Assembly (NCBI GenBank): GCA_015295905.1
Contig: DVEB01000336.1
Location: 1-34,137 of the forward strand
Source: Synechococcales cyanobacterium M55_K2018_004
GTDB taxonomy: Bacteria; Cyanobacteriota; Cyanobacteriia; Elainellales; Elainellaceae
Length of the DNA: 34,137 nt
Reading direction: 5' to 3'
Shown here: positions 15,955 to 24,384 of the stretch, in pieces
Position numbering within the stretch: the stretch's first letter is position 1
How the letters are laid out: each line of letters opens with the position of its first letter
Translations under genes and position numbers: made by a program
Notes under the pieces: model-generated
Told to the model about the DNA's origin: nothing
Seen by the model: only the letters and a program-made list of their open reading frames with translations
Database searches by the model: none

Positions 15955-16200
15955 CCGGAATCGATATCGACTCCACCGATTATTGGGTTAGTTATTGGGT
16001 TAGATGGTTGTCGTGTAGAACAGGCACTCGTTCTACACGACAACCACTTGCTAACGTCAGTTCGGGTTAAGCAGGTTTTGGGGTACCACGCACGACGCGG
16101 TGCCCCAAAACCTTTGCTATTCCGTGCGCGGCGCACATGGAACAGCAAAGGTTCAGCTTATTGAGAATTCATGTTACTTTACAGCCGGAGTCTGTATGAA
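15955..16200. repeat. Family-4 repeat interrupted by a family-1 element
   Basis: The left half has a 16-bp stem (GGTTGTCGTGTAGAAC at 16006-16021 with its complement at 16030-16045). The right half, ACTTTACAGCCGGAGTCTGT, resumes at 16176. Between them sits family-1 copy C (16052-16176). Joining the halves at TA restores GCTACTTTACAG, as in the uninterrupted copies at 1-58 and 12547-12558. Confidence 0.75.
16052..16176. repeat. Family-1 MITE-like element, copy C (nested)
   Basis: Full copy of 125 bases: TAACGTCAGTTCGGGTTAAG, hairpin TTTTGGGG...CCCCAAAA, hairpin TTGCTATTCCGTGCGC...GGAACAGCAA, end GAATTCATGTTA. Flanked by family-4 halves; TA at both ends is the expected target duplication. Confidence 0.9.
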
Positions 16201-16286
16201 AAATTAATCGTCGGCTGCTGCCCTTCGACGTAGCGTGAGAAAGGAAAGTGGAACGTACGTACCGCTTCTCAGGGAGGAAGTTGGCG

Positions 16287-18830
16287 ATGGAGTTGGCGGA
16301 ACGGGTCGCATGGTTGCGGCAAAACACGCAACTGGGGGTGTTGACAGAAGAGGTGCTGGCGGCGATCGCCACCCAGATCCAGGTCGAAACCGTCCAGGCA
16401 AACCGTCGTTTGGGATTGGAAGACACTCCCCCCAGCGCTTGTTACATTCTGAAGTCGGGCCACTTAGAAAGCTATCGCACGAGTCCTGATAGCCTTGCTC
16501 ATGTTTCCAGTCTGTTGCCGGGGGCAGTCGTTTATTTCAAGGAACTGCTGCTGGAGGAACCTGCCGAGCAAACTGTTAATACCCTGACCGACTGTGAGTT
16601 GTGGGTGATCTCCCGTGAGGCGATCGCCAGCCTAACAGCACAATACCCCGAAATTCGCCTCGCCTTTGCTCGCAAACTTGCGGCTGACCTCAACCAAGTT
16701 GCCTCCCAACTGGCCTTTGAGCAGGAACGCCAGAGGGTACTGCGTCCCTACCTTGTTCCCAAGGTGCAGCGGGGGATTGTGGGTGCCAGCCGCTACGCCG
16801 TCCGCCTGCGCCAGGCCATTCGTAAAGCAACGAGCGATCGCGCACCTGTCCTCATCTTTGGGGAGCCGGGGCTGGGCAAAGACAACATTGCCGCTTTGAT
16901 CCACTTTGGCAGTAAAGCGCGGAAACACCCCCTGATCAAACTGAACTGTGACACTCTGCAACCGAACGGAGCCGACTTGTTTGGTCGGGCAGGCGGCAAA
17001 CCGGGTTTGCTGGATTGGTTGGGGGAAGGGACACTCCTGCTCAACAATGCTCAAGACCTGCCCAAAACCATGATGGATGCAATCTGCCGCTTGCTCACGC
17101 AGGGGGAATACTTGCCCGTTGTGCGTGAGGGCGACCCTGCGCCCGAACCGCGTCGCTCGCAAGCGCGTATTATTCTCACTGCCGAGCGCACTTTGCCAGA
17201 GATCGAACGCGCTGTGAAGCACTCCATCAAGGTGCCGCCGTTGCGCGTGCGAAAAGCAGACCTGGAGGCACAAGCCAATTACTATCTAGCGTTGTACTGC
17301 ACTAGTCGCGGCTTACCGAAACCTGCGATCGCCCCTGAAGCTTTGCGGCGTTTGCAAGGATATGACTTTCCTGGAAATTTATCAGAGCTAGAGAGCCTGA
17401 TGAAACGGGCCGTCATCCAGGCCAATGGTGCGCCAGTTCTGACAGAGGAAGTCTTCTGGTCAGTTAGCTCCAAAGCACGTCGGTTTCGGGTGAATTTGCT
17501 CAACGCCTATCCCAAACTGCGGCAGTTTTTGCGGAGTCCCTGGTATCCCGACCGCATCAATTATGGATTCACACTCTGGTTCTTTGCTCTGGTCGTTGGC
17601 GTCTTGTGGTGGGGGCCGCAAAGTCGTGACCAAAACGTTGCGCTGAACCTATTTTGGGCCTGGTGGTGGATGTTTGTTCTGCTGGGCTATCCCTTTGTTG
17701 GACGCGTGTGGTGCGCCGTCTGTCCATTCATGATTTATGGTGAGGTTGCCCAAAAACTATCCCTCTGGTTATTTCCCCGCCAACTACTATCTTGGCCACG
17801 ACCAGCAGCCGAAAAGTGGGGTGGCTGGTTTTTGTTTGGCCTGTTTGCGTTGATCCTGTTGTGGGAAGAACTCTGGGATCTACCCAACACGGCTTACCTA
17901 TCTGCCTGTTTGCTGATGTTGATCACAGCCGGAGCGATTATTTTTTCGCTCCTGTTTGAGCGGCGATTCTGGTGTCGATACCTCTGTCCAATTGGGGGTA
18001 TGAACGGTATGTATGCCAAGCTAGCCATGATTGAGTTGCGAGCGCAGCAGGGGATTTGCTCCGCCAGCTGCACCACCTACCAGTGCTATAAAGGTGGTCC
18101 CCAAAAGGGCGAGGGTTTGGCAACGGAGGGATGCCCAATCTACTCTCACCCCGCCCAACTGCAAGACAACCGTGATTGTGTTCTCTGCATGACCTGTCTG
18201 AAGGCTTGCCCCCATCGTTCTGTAGAACTTAATCTGCGTCCTCCTGGCATTGAGCTATGGACAACCCACGAAGCGACTCCCCATGAGGTGTCTCTACTGT
18301 TCTTGTTGTTAGGCGCAGTGTTGCTGCATCGCCTGCCAGAAATTTTCGCTTGGTTGGGCTGGCCGATCTCCCTCCTGGAACAGGCCTGGATCCATCTAGG
18401 CGCATCTCTGGTTGCCTTGGCTCTGCCGGGGGCGATCGCTCTGCTAGCCCATCAAGTCCTGCGATTGCTGACCCCCAAATCTCGCCCCTTTATTGAACTG
18501 GCCTACGGCTATCTGCCGCTCGTATTAGGGGGCACCCTGGCTCATTACCTGCGTTTAGGGCTGACGGAAGCAGGGCAAATTATCCCAGTGACACTTGCCA
18601 CGTTTGGCCTCAGCCACGCCGGCCTGCCCGTGGTTGTGGCGCATCCGGCAGTCATTGCGTTTCTCCAGGGTGTGACGTTATTGGGGACGCTAGCAGGAAG
18701 TATGTTGCTGACTCAAAAAATTGGACGACACCCCTGCCATACTTTGTTGCCCCAACATCTTGTCATGGGTGCGATCGCTCTGGTTTTCTGGCAGGTGATC
18801 GTGGGCTGGTCAGGCAGCGTGTCCGGGTAA
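16287..18830 (+). CDS. CNB domain / degenerate AAA+ / NapH-like polyferredoxin membrane fusion protein
   Basis: Fusion of 847 residues. Residues about 15-140 are a cyclic-nucleotide-binding-type beta roll (CYILKSGHLESYR, LPGAVVYFKELLLEE). About 165-390 resemble the AAA+ core of sigma54 activators: Walker A FGEPGLGKD (192-199) and GYDFPGNLSELESLMKRAV of the lid. The GAFTGA loop is missing and Walker B reads GTLLLNNAQDLP without the Asp-Glu pair, so ATPase activity and sigma54 contact are unlikely; cyanobacteria lack sigma54. From about 415 on there is a NapH/NosR-like membrane module with VWCAVCP, FWCRYLCPIGG, CSASCTTYQC and a ferredoxin motif CVLCMTCLKACP (631-642), then four to six more membrane helices. 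ATG 16287 has GGGAGG 9 bases upstream. Predicted as a membrane redox protein with a cytosolic sensory head; the actual reaction is unknown. Confidence 0.85.
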   Translation: MELAERVAWLRQNTQLGVLTEEVLAAIATQIQVETVQANRRLGLEDTPPSACYILKSGHLESYRTSPDSLAHVSSLLPGAVVYFKELLLEEPAEQTVNTLTDCELWVISREAIASLTAQYPEIRLAFARKLAADLNQVASQLAFEQERQRVLRPYLVPKVQRGIVGASRYAVRLRQAIRKATSDRAPVLIFGEPGLGKDNIAALIHFGSKARKHPLIKLNCDTLQPNGADLFGRAGGKPGLLDWLGEGTLLLNNAQDLPKTMMDAICRLLTQGEYLPVVREGDPAPEPRRSQARIILTAERTLPEIERAVKHSIKVPPLRVRKADLEAQANYYLALYCTSRGLPKPAIAPEALRRLQGYDFPGNLSELESLMKRAVIQANGAPVLTEEVFWSVSSKARRFRVNLLNAYPKLRQFLRSPWYPDRINYGFTLWFFALVVGVLWWGPQSRDQNVALNLFWAWWWMFVLLGYPFVGRVWCAVCPFMIYGEVAQKLSLWLFPRQLLSWPRPAAEKWGGWFLFGLFALILLWEELWDLPNTAYLSACLLMLITAGAIIFSLLFERRFWCRYLCPIGGMNGMYAKLAMIELRAQQGICSASCTTYQCYKGGPQKGEGLATEGCPIYSHPAQLQDNRDCVLCMTCLKACPHRSVELNLRPPGIELWTTHEATPHEVSLLFLLLGAVLLHRLPEIFAWLGWPISLLEQAWIHLGASLVALALPGAIALLAHQVLRLLTPKSRPFIELAYGYLPLVLGGTLAHYLRLGLTEAGQIIPVTLATFGLSHAGLPVVVAHPAVIAFLQGVTLLGTLAGSMLLTQKIGRHPCHTLLPQHLVMGAIALVFWQVIVGWSGSVSG

Positions 18831-18920
18831 GCCCAAGTCATCAGTTCGACGGGCGGTTCCTGGTGGCAAAGGGCTATGCTCTACGCAACACCTCTGAAAC
18901 GAACATTAGCTTGGGTTAGG

Positions 18921-19002
18921 GTGCTACGCGCTCATGATGGAAACCACGTTTTGTGGGAACCTCCGCTGCACGGGGGGTTCCACAAAATGCGTTGGCCTCA
19001 CC
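18921..19002. repeat. Family-2 hairpin repeat, copy 1
   Basis: GTGCTACGCGCTCATGATGG at the left, central hairpin TTTTGTGGGAACC...GGGGTTCCACAAAA, and GCCTCACC at the right. Related copies lie at 26802-26880 and, inverted, at 28287-28370. Confidence 0.75.
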
Positions 19003-19021
19003 GATGCGGGTAGTGTTGTAT

Positions 19022-19148
19022 TAACGTGAATTCGGGATAAGCTGAAGCCCTTGCTGTTCCGTGCGCGACGCACACGGAACAGCAAAGGTTTTGGGGCACT
19101 GTGCCGGGCGCGGTGCTCCAAAACCCGCTTAACCCGAACTGACGTTTA
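19022..19148. repeat. Family-1 MITE-like element, copy D
   Basis: Full copy with ends TAACGTGAATTCGGGATAAG and CTTAACCCGAACTGACGTTTA. It ends two bases before the stop codon of carA (19151-19153), so its hairpins probably lie in the carA 3' untranslated region. It directly follows family-2 copy 1. Confidence 0.88.
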
Positions 19149-19150
19149 TA

Positions 19151-20302
19151 TTAAGAAGCCAGGGATTTCTGCGATCGCATAGCCTCAACAAACCGTTCAA
19201 ACAGGTAGTCAGCATCGTGAGGGCCAGGACTGGCTTCGGGGTGATACTGTACCGAAAACAGCGGCAGGGTCTTGTGGCGGATTCCTGCAATAGTGCGGTC
19301 GTTCAGGTTGAGGTGGGTGATCTCCACCTCGGCCTCTGGCAAAGACTCGGGGTCGATAGCAAAACCGTGGTTTTGGCTGGTGATCTCAACCCGCTGTCGC
19401 AGCCCTGCTGGTTGATTAAGGCCACGGTGCCCAAACTTCAGCTTGAAGGTTTCTGCGCCTAGCGAGAGGCCAAGAATCTGGTGCCCCATGCAAATGCCGA
19501 AGACAGGCTTTTGGGCAGCCAAGAGTGCTTTTGTGATAGCAATGCCTTCAGCAACAGCGGCTGGGTCGCCGGGGCCATTCGACAGGAAAATGCCATCAGG
19601 GTTATAGCTCAGGATCGTTTCGGGCGGTGTGTTGGCGGGAACAACAATGACCCGACAGCCATAACTGGCCAGACGCCGCAGGATGTTGCGTTTGATGCCA
19701 AAGTCGATTGCCACCACCGTAAACTGGTCTGTATTTGGCTTGGCGCTGCTGCTAAACTCCCAGACAGACTCAGTTGGGTCTGACCATTCGTAGATTGTCT
19801 GCGTCGTCACTTCCTTCACCAAGTTGAGTCCCGCCATGCTGGGAGCCTCCTGCACCTTAAGCAGGAGATCGGCAGGATCCAGGATGTCGGTCGAGATGCC
19901 GCCATTCATAGCACCTACGGAGCGGATCCGGCGAGTTAGGGCGCGTGTGTCGATGCCATAGATGCCAAGGATATTGTGTTGCTTCAGATAGTCGGGCAAG
20001 GACTGGGTGGCTCGCCAGTTGCTAGGACGCTGACAGATGTTACGGGCGATCGCACCTCTGACTTGGGGCCGTGCCGACTCTTCATCTTCAGGGTTCACCC
20101 CAGTGTTGCCCAACTCAGGATAGGTGAACGTCACAATTTGACCACAATAGCTGGGGTCTGTCAGGACTTCCTGATATCCTGTCATGCCTGTGTTGAACAC
20201 CACCTCACCAATCGTGGTGCCTGTCGCCCCAAATGACCAACCTCGAAATGCAGTTCCATCTGCCAGCACGAGCAATGCGGGTTGTGCCGTCGCCAAAGCC
20301 AT
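19151..20302 (-). CDS. carA: Carbamoyl-phosphate synthase small (glutaminase) subunit
   Basis: Releases ammonia from glutamine and channels it to the large subunit CarB for carbamoyl phosphate, feeding arginine and pyrimidine synthesis; 383 residues, cytosolic. The N-terminal CarA domain shows [36 protein letters not shown] and [15 protein letters not shown]. The C-terminal class I amidotransferase has Cys271 in [11 protein letters not shown] and the His/Glu pair in [15 protein letters not shown] 20302 follows GGAGAGGATGT, a fair Shine-Dalgarno; the 17 extra upstream codons are not family-like. It is transcribed alone; carB is not in the window. A family-1 element abuts its stop codon. Confidence 0.97.
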   Translation of the reverse strand: MALATAQPALLVLADGTAFRGWSFGATGTTIGEVVFNTGMTGYQEVLTDPSYCGQIVTFTYPELGNTGVNPEDEESARPQVRGAIARNICQRPSNWRATQSLPDYLKQHNILGIYGIDTRALTRRIRSVGAMNGGISTDILDPADLLLKVQEAPSMAGLNLVKEVTTQTIYEWSDPTESVWEFSSSAKPNTDQFTVVAIDFGIKRNILRRLASYGCRVIVVPANTPPETILSYNPDGIFLSNGPGDPAAVAEGIAITKALLAAQKPVFGICMGHQILGLSLGAETFKLKFGHRGLNQPAGLRQRVEITSQNHGFAIDPESLPEAEVEITHLNLNDRTIAGIRHKTLPLFSVQYHPEASPGPHDADYLFERFVEAMRSQKSLAS

Positions 20303-20427
20303 ACATCCTCTCCAAAAGCGTGCGCTATCTCGCGTTACTATCCTAAGCGCCAACGGGCATTATAGCGGAGACCCTTCCACTCAATTTCATAAGTTCCCAT
20401 AGTTTCAGCCATTCTCAGTCTGAAAAT

Positions 20428-20475
20428 TAGAGGTGGAATGTTCGCACCCCGGCGGGTACGAACATTCCACCTCTA
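20428..20475. repeat. Family-3 hairpin repeat, copy 2
   Basis: TAGAGGTGGAATGTTCG (20428-20444) and CGAACATTCCACCTCTA (20459-20475) form a perfect 17-bp stem; ACCC and GGGT in the loop extend it. Matches the hairpin at 12412-12448 with compensating changes. Confidence 0.7.
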
Positions 20476-20524
20476 GTATGGTTTTAGCCCTTATGGTTTT
20501 AGCCCCCCATGGCGGGCTAAAACC

Positions 20525-20604
20525 AACGTGAATTCTGGATAAGGTGAAACCTTTGCTGTTCCGTGCGCGGTGCCCCTAAACCCGCTTCACTAGAACTGAC
20601 GTTA
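20525..20604. repeat. Family-1 MITE-like element, copy E (deletion derivative)
   Basis: 80 bases: AACGTGAATTCTGGATAAGG, one arm of each hairpin joined at GTGCGCGGTGCCCC, then CTAGAACTGACGTTA. Same kind and size of internal loss as copy A. TAAAACC occurs on both sides, but the left one also belongs to a local hairpin (GGTTTTAGCC...GGCTAAAACC), so I do not call it a target duplication. Confidence 0.82.
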
Positions 20605-20875
20605 AAACCACACTAGAAGTCCAAAGTGAGAGTTATTGCCATAGGTTTAAGCATCCTCATTTTGGCGATTTTGGAACGCGATGGTTGCTGCTGAACTCGT
20701 CCCAACCTGCTCAGCCGCTCCAAGCTAAATTCAAAGTGTAGCCACAGTCATTGAGGTTAGGACGGGGTGCAAAGAGGAGGAATCCCCCGGTCGAGGGCTG
20801 TACCCATCATCCCCATTGTCCTAACATCACATCCCCAACCCCTGCCCAACCTGCATTCTCTCTAGCCACACCTTC
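20605..20875. other. Intergenic stretch, nothing further recognised
   Basis: Between the last repeat and the lipoprotein gene I see no gene, RNA or promoter that I can defend. Confidence 0.45.
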
Positions 20876-21823
20876 ATGTCCACGCTGCCTATCCGCCACT
20901 GCATTGCTCTCCTGGCCTTGCTTGCCCTCGTCACCCCTGCCTGCAGCACCAGCCCTCGTCCCGACTTAACCGATACTTCAGTTCCCTCCCCTGTCTCTAC
21001 GCAAGCCACCGCTACTCCAGTCGCCCAGCCCTCTTCTGCCCCCACTCCCGCAGCCAGAGATTCCTTTCAGCGTGGACTAGAGCGGGCTTACAGTGCGGCT
21101 GTATTGAGCCAGTCAGCCGAGTCGCAAGACGACTGGCGATTGGTGGCGGGGCGTTGGCAGGCAGCCATCGACTGGATGGCAAAGGTGCCACCGGGCAGTC
21201 CTGACTATGCCCGCGCCCAGACAAAGATCCAGGAATACCGCAGAAATCTGGCGATCGCTCGTAACCAGGCCAACCGCTCAGTCCCTACGGCTCCAACGGC
21301 GGTCGTCCTGGTGCCGCCTGTCACTCCTGCTCAACCGTCCCCATCCCCTCGTCCAGTGCCGCAACGAGCGCCCAGTGCGGCTCAAGGGCCGCGCTTGGTC
21401 AACCCCCCAGTGCCAGTGGGGGGGGCAGCTGCGGCTCCGGCAGCAAGCGGACCAACGGTCGTCCAGGTGCCCATTGTGCGGCGATCGGGAGGTACGCCGA
21501 TCATTGCGGTTACCTTCAACGGTAACCAAGTCTACGAAATGATTGTGGACACGGGGGCCAGTGGCACGCTCATTACTCCGGCCATGGCGAGAGCCTTGGG
21601 AGTTGTGCCTGTAGGTCAGGCCCGCGTCAGCACTGCCAGTGCCGATAATGTGGTGTTTCCCCTCGGCTATGTCCGATCTATTGCCGTGGGTGAGCTATCA
21701 GCGCGTAATGTCCTGGTGGCAGTGGCTGGCCCAGAGTTGGATGTGGGACTGTTGGGCCACGATTTTTTTGGGGACTATGACTTGACGATCCGGCAAAATG
21801 TGGTTGAGTTTCGGCACCGATAG
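20876..21823 (+). CDS. Lipoprotein retropepsin-like aspartic protease
   Basis: Predicted secreted lipoprotein of 315 residues. The N-terminal signal ends in LVTPAC with the lipid-bearing Cys at 23, followed by a Ser/Thr/Pro-rich linker. Residues about 62-135 form a helical pair (RGLERAYSAAVLSQSAESQD, DDWRLVAGRWQAAIDWM), TPR-like. After a Pro/Ala-rich spacer comes the clan AA fold (about 205-315) with the catalytic Asp225 in MIVDTGASGTLIT and the second hydrophobic-Gly signature LLGHDFFGDYDLTI. The family works as a dimer in retropepsins. The start ATG lacks an obvious Shine-Dalgarno. The 3' side is a family-1 repeat shared with the speB end. Confidence 0.85.
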   Translation: MSTLPIRHCIALLALLALVTPACSTSPRPDLTDTSVPSPVSTQATATPVAQPSSAPTPAARDSFQRGLERAYSAAVLSQSAESQDDWRLVAGRWQAAIDWMAKVPPGSPDYARAQTKIQEYRRNLAIARNQANRSVPTAPTAVVLVPPVTPAQPSPSPRPVPQRAPSAAQGPRLVNPPVPVGGAAAAPAASGPTVVQVPIVRRSGGTPIIAVTFNGNQVYEMIVDTGASGTLITPAMARALGVVPVGQARVSTASADNVVFPLGYVRSIAVGELSARNVLVAVAGPELDVGLLGHDFFGDYDLTIRQNVVEFRHR

Positions 21824-21889
21824 CCCAGAAATGGCATGTGGCGCTGTGGACGTTGATTCAGTACGGCACTGTGGTGCGCGACGCCCCCC

Positions 21890-22042
21890 CCAGTTCTGGT
21901 TAAGCCCCCAGTTCTGGTTAAGCGGGATTTGGGGCACTGCGCCCGGCGCGATGCCCCAAATCCCTTGCTTTTCCGTGCGCGACGCGCACGGAAAAGTAAG
22001 GGTTTCAGCTTATCCCAAATTCACGTTAACCAGAACTGACGG
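21890..22042. repeat. Family-1 MITE-like element, copy F (composite)
   Basis: A full element (about 21908-22027) carries duplicated ends: CAGTTCTGGTTAAG appears twice on the left, 19 bases apart, and CCAGAACTGACGGT follows the complete right end TTCACGTTAA. It looks like an element inside, or recombined with, another family-1 copy. The right edge is within a few bases of the agmatinase stop codon (22046-22048). Confidence 0.8.
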
Positions 22043-22045
22043 TTT

Positions 22046-23014
22046 TTAATGCTTCAACTTTGGACTAATGGCCAACAAGTTCACCAACTCATAAGCCACG
22101 GTTGCTGCGGCGAGGGATGTAATTTCAGCATGGTCGTAAGCAGGGGCAACTTCCACGATATCCGCCGAAATCACCGACAGACCTGCGAGTCCGCGCAGTA
22201 CGCCTAGCAATTCACGGCTAGTCATGCCTGCTAATTCGGGTGTGCCTGTTCCCGGAGCATAGGCCGGATCGAGAACATCTACATCGATGGACAAGTACAG
22301 TGGGTGATCACCCACTCGCGCCCGAATACGTTCAACCACTCCTGCAATACCGATGGTCTCAAACTCATCACAGTGAACAATCCGAAAGCCCAGTTCCTCA
22401 TCTTTTTGCAAATCGTTACGGCTATAGAGGGGGCCACGGATTCCGACGTGCATTGAGGCGCTGTCTAAAAATAGGCCAGCCTCTGCCGCCCGGCGAAAGG
22501 GGGTGCCATGAGTATAAGGCGCACCAAAGTAGGTGTCCCAAGTATCCAAATGAGCATCGAAATGCACCAGGGCCACAGGGCCATAGCGATGATTAATTGC
22601 CTTGAGCAGCGGGTAGGCAATCGTATGGTCACCGCCTAAACTCACAATCGCCCCACACCGTTCCAGCAAATCGGTTGCTGCGGTTTCAATCTGCTGGATT
22701 GCTTCATTAATGTTAAAGGGGTTGCACACCATATCTCCTGCATCGGCCACTTGTTGAACCATAAATGGCTCAGTGTCATAGGCAGGGTGGTACTGCGTGC
22801 GCAAATGGCGGGACGCTTGACGAATGGCCTGAGGACCAAACCGCGCTCCAGGGCGAAAACTTGTGCCTGCATCAAAGGGAATACCGACGATCGCCACATC
22901 GCACTGGGGGACATCCCGTAATTCTGGCAATCGTGCAAATGTAGACGCTCCCGCATAGCGAGGCAAAATCGTACCGCTGAGGGGCTGAATTGGGTTGAGA
23001 TAAGGTTCTTGCAT
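22046..23014 (-). CDS. speB: Agmatinase-type ureohydrolase
   Basis: Manganese ureohydrolase of 322 residues that most likely converts agmatine to putrescine and urea. The metal ligands are in the canonical form: GGDHTI, HFDAHLDTW and SIDVDVLDPAYAPGTGTPE. It therefore differs from the guanidinase at 3846-5024, which has Arg in FDRHVD and Trp in PGTGWPEPGG. The THGTPFRRAAEAGL segment is usual for agmatinases; guanidinobutyrase cannot be excluded. It is divergent from mtnA with about 110 bases between, which may share a control region; polyamine synthesis makes the methylthioadenosine that MtnA helps recycle. No signal peptide. Confidence 0.9.
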   Translation of the reverse strand: MQEPYLNPIQPLSGTILPRYAGASTFARLPELRDVPQCDVAIVGIPFDAGTSFRPGARFGPQAIRQASRHLRTQYHPAYDTEPFMVQQVADAGDMVCNPFNINEAIQQIETAATDLLERCGAIVSLGGDHTIAYPLLKAINHRYGPVALVHFDAHLDTWDTYFGAPYTHGTPFRRAAEAGLFLDSASMHVGIRGPLYSRNDLQKDEELGFRIVHCDEFETIGIAGVVERIRARVGDHPLYLSIDVDVLDPAYAPGTGTPELAGMTSRELLGVLRGLAGLSVISADIVEVAPAYDHAEITSLAAATVAYELVNLLAISPKLKH

Positions 23015-23123
23015 ACGGATGAATGGATGCCGTAATTGACCGAGAGGAGGGTTTTAACCACAGCTTAAAGGATTTCCGTCAAATGCTATATTCAACTTGC
23101 AACGGCGCACCCTAACCCGACTC

Positions 23124-24182
23124 ATGAATCCTACCCATCAAGTCTTTCCGGTTGTCTGGCAGGATGACCATGTGATGTTGATCGACCAGAACCAGTTGCC
23201 CAACGAGTTTGATCTCGTTCAGATTAGTCGTTGTGATGACATGGCGATCGCCATCAAGACCATGATTGTGCGGGGGGCACCAGCCATTGGGGTGGCTGCG
23301 GCCTACGGGATGTACCTAGGAGCGAGGGAGATTACCACCCATGAGCGGGATGCTTTTCTGTCGCAACTAGAGGCGATCGCCGACCAACTGCGGGCTACTC
23401 GCCCCACGGCGGTAAACCTGTTCTGGGCGATCGAGCGGATGCTGAAAACCGCCCGCCAGACCCTTGGCCCCGTCAGCTATATGAAACAGGTCTTGCTGGA
23501 GACAGCCCAGGCAATCCAACAGGAAGACCTAGCCACCTGTAGGGCGATCGGGGATCATGGGCTGGCAGCCCTGCCCAAACAACCCGCACAACTGCGGCTG
23601 CTGACTCACTGCAATGCAGGTGCCTTGGCCACTGCTGGTTATGGTACAGCGCTGGGAGTGGTGCGCTCGGCCTGGCGGGAGGGGCGACTGGAACGAGTGT
23701 ATGCCGATGAGACCCGCCCTCGCCTGCAAGGTGCCAAGCTGACAGCCTGGGAATGTGCCCAGGAGGGCATCCCCCTGACCTTGATTACCGACAGCATGGC
23801 AGCACACTGTATGCAGCGGGGCATGATCGATGCGGTGGTCGTGGGAGCCGATCGGATTGCTGCCAATGGAGACACTGCCAACAAAATTGGCACCTACAGT
23901 TTGGCACTGGTGGCCAGGGCACATAATGTTCCCTTTTTTGTAGCTGCGCCACTTTCCACGGTAGATTTCCACCTAGCTGATGGTAGTCAGATCCCGATTG
24001 AAGAACGGGATCCTGCCGAGATTTTCCGCATTGGCGACACGGAAATCTGTCCGCCGGGAATTCAGTTCTACAATCCAGCATTTGACGTTACGCCAGCGGA
24101 GCTCATTACCGCGATCATCACTGAGCATGGGGCCATGAGTCCTGCTTCCCTCGCAACCCTGAGCGAGAAACAGGCACGCTGA
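23124..24182 (+). CDS. mtnA: S-methyl-5-thioribose-1-phosphate isomerase
   Basis: Isomerises methylthioribose-1-phosphate to methylthioribulose-1-phosphate in the methionine salvage pathway; 352 residues, cytosolic, eIF2B-alpha-related fold. [14 protein letters not shown] binds phosphate; the catalytic Cys is in [17 protein letters not shown] and the catalytic Asp in [37 protein letters not shown] is also characteristic. I start at ATG 23124 ([12 protein letters not shown]), since the nine codons upstream are not conserved in the family as I know it. No strong Shine-Dalgarno is seen. Divergent from the agmatinase gene. No other salvage genes are in the window. Confidence 0.95.
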   Translation: MNPTHQVFPVVWQDDHVMLIDQNQLPNEFDLVQISRCDDMAIAIKTMIVRGAPAIGVAAAYGMYLGAREITTHERDAFLSQLEAIADQLRATRPTAVNLFWAIERMLKTARQTLGPVSYMKQVLLETAQAIQQEDLATCRAIGDHGLAALPKQPAQLRLLTHCNAGALATAGYGTALGVVRSAWREGRLERVYADETRPRLQGAKLTAWECAQEGIPLTLITDSMAAHCMQRGMIDAVVVGADRIAANGDTANKIGTYSLALVARAHNVPFFVAAPLSTVDFHLADGSQIPIEERDPAEIFRIGDTEICPPGIQFYNPAFDVTPAELITAIITEHGAMSPASLATLSEKQAR

Positions 24183-24258
24183 GGCTGAAGCAGCTAGACC
24201 GTTGAATGCATTTGCAGCGCTGTGTGTCCCCCCCCCCAACAAACATTAAGCCAGTCCT

Positions 24259-24384
24259 TAACGTCGGTTCTGGTTAAGAGGGTTTTGGGTCACCGCGCCG
24301 GGCGCAGTGACCCAAACGCGTTGCTCTTCGGTGCGCATCATCCACAGAAAACCAAGGGTTTCAGCCTATCCTGAAGGCACGTCA
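24259..24384. repeat. Family-1 MITE-like element, copy G
   Basis: Diverged full copy: TAACGTCGGTTCTGGTTAAG, hairpin TTTTGGGTCACCG...CAGTGACCCAAA, a decayed second hairpin, and CCTATCCTGAAGGCACGTCA. Its right end overlaps the stop codon of the HEAT-repeat gene (24382-24384). Confidence 0.8.

Noticed and set aside
16632-17273. 213-residue minus-strand open frame
   Set aside because: It lies wholly antisense to the AAA+ part of the 16287-18830 gene, has His/Cys/Gln-rich composition and no recognisable motif; GC-rich antisense frames are often open by chance.
16287-18830. Calling this gene a sigma54-dependent transcriptional activator
   Set aside because: No GAFTGA loop, no acidic Walker B pair, no C-terminal Fis-type HTH, and a membrane iron-sulfur module instead.
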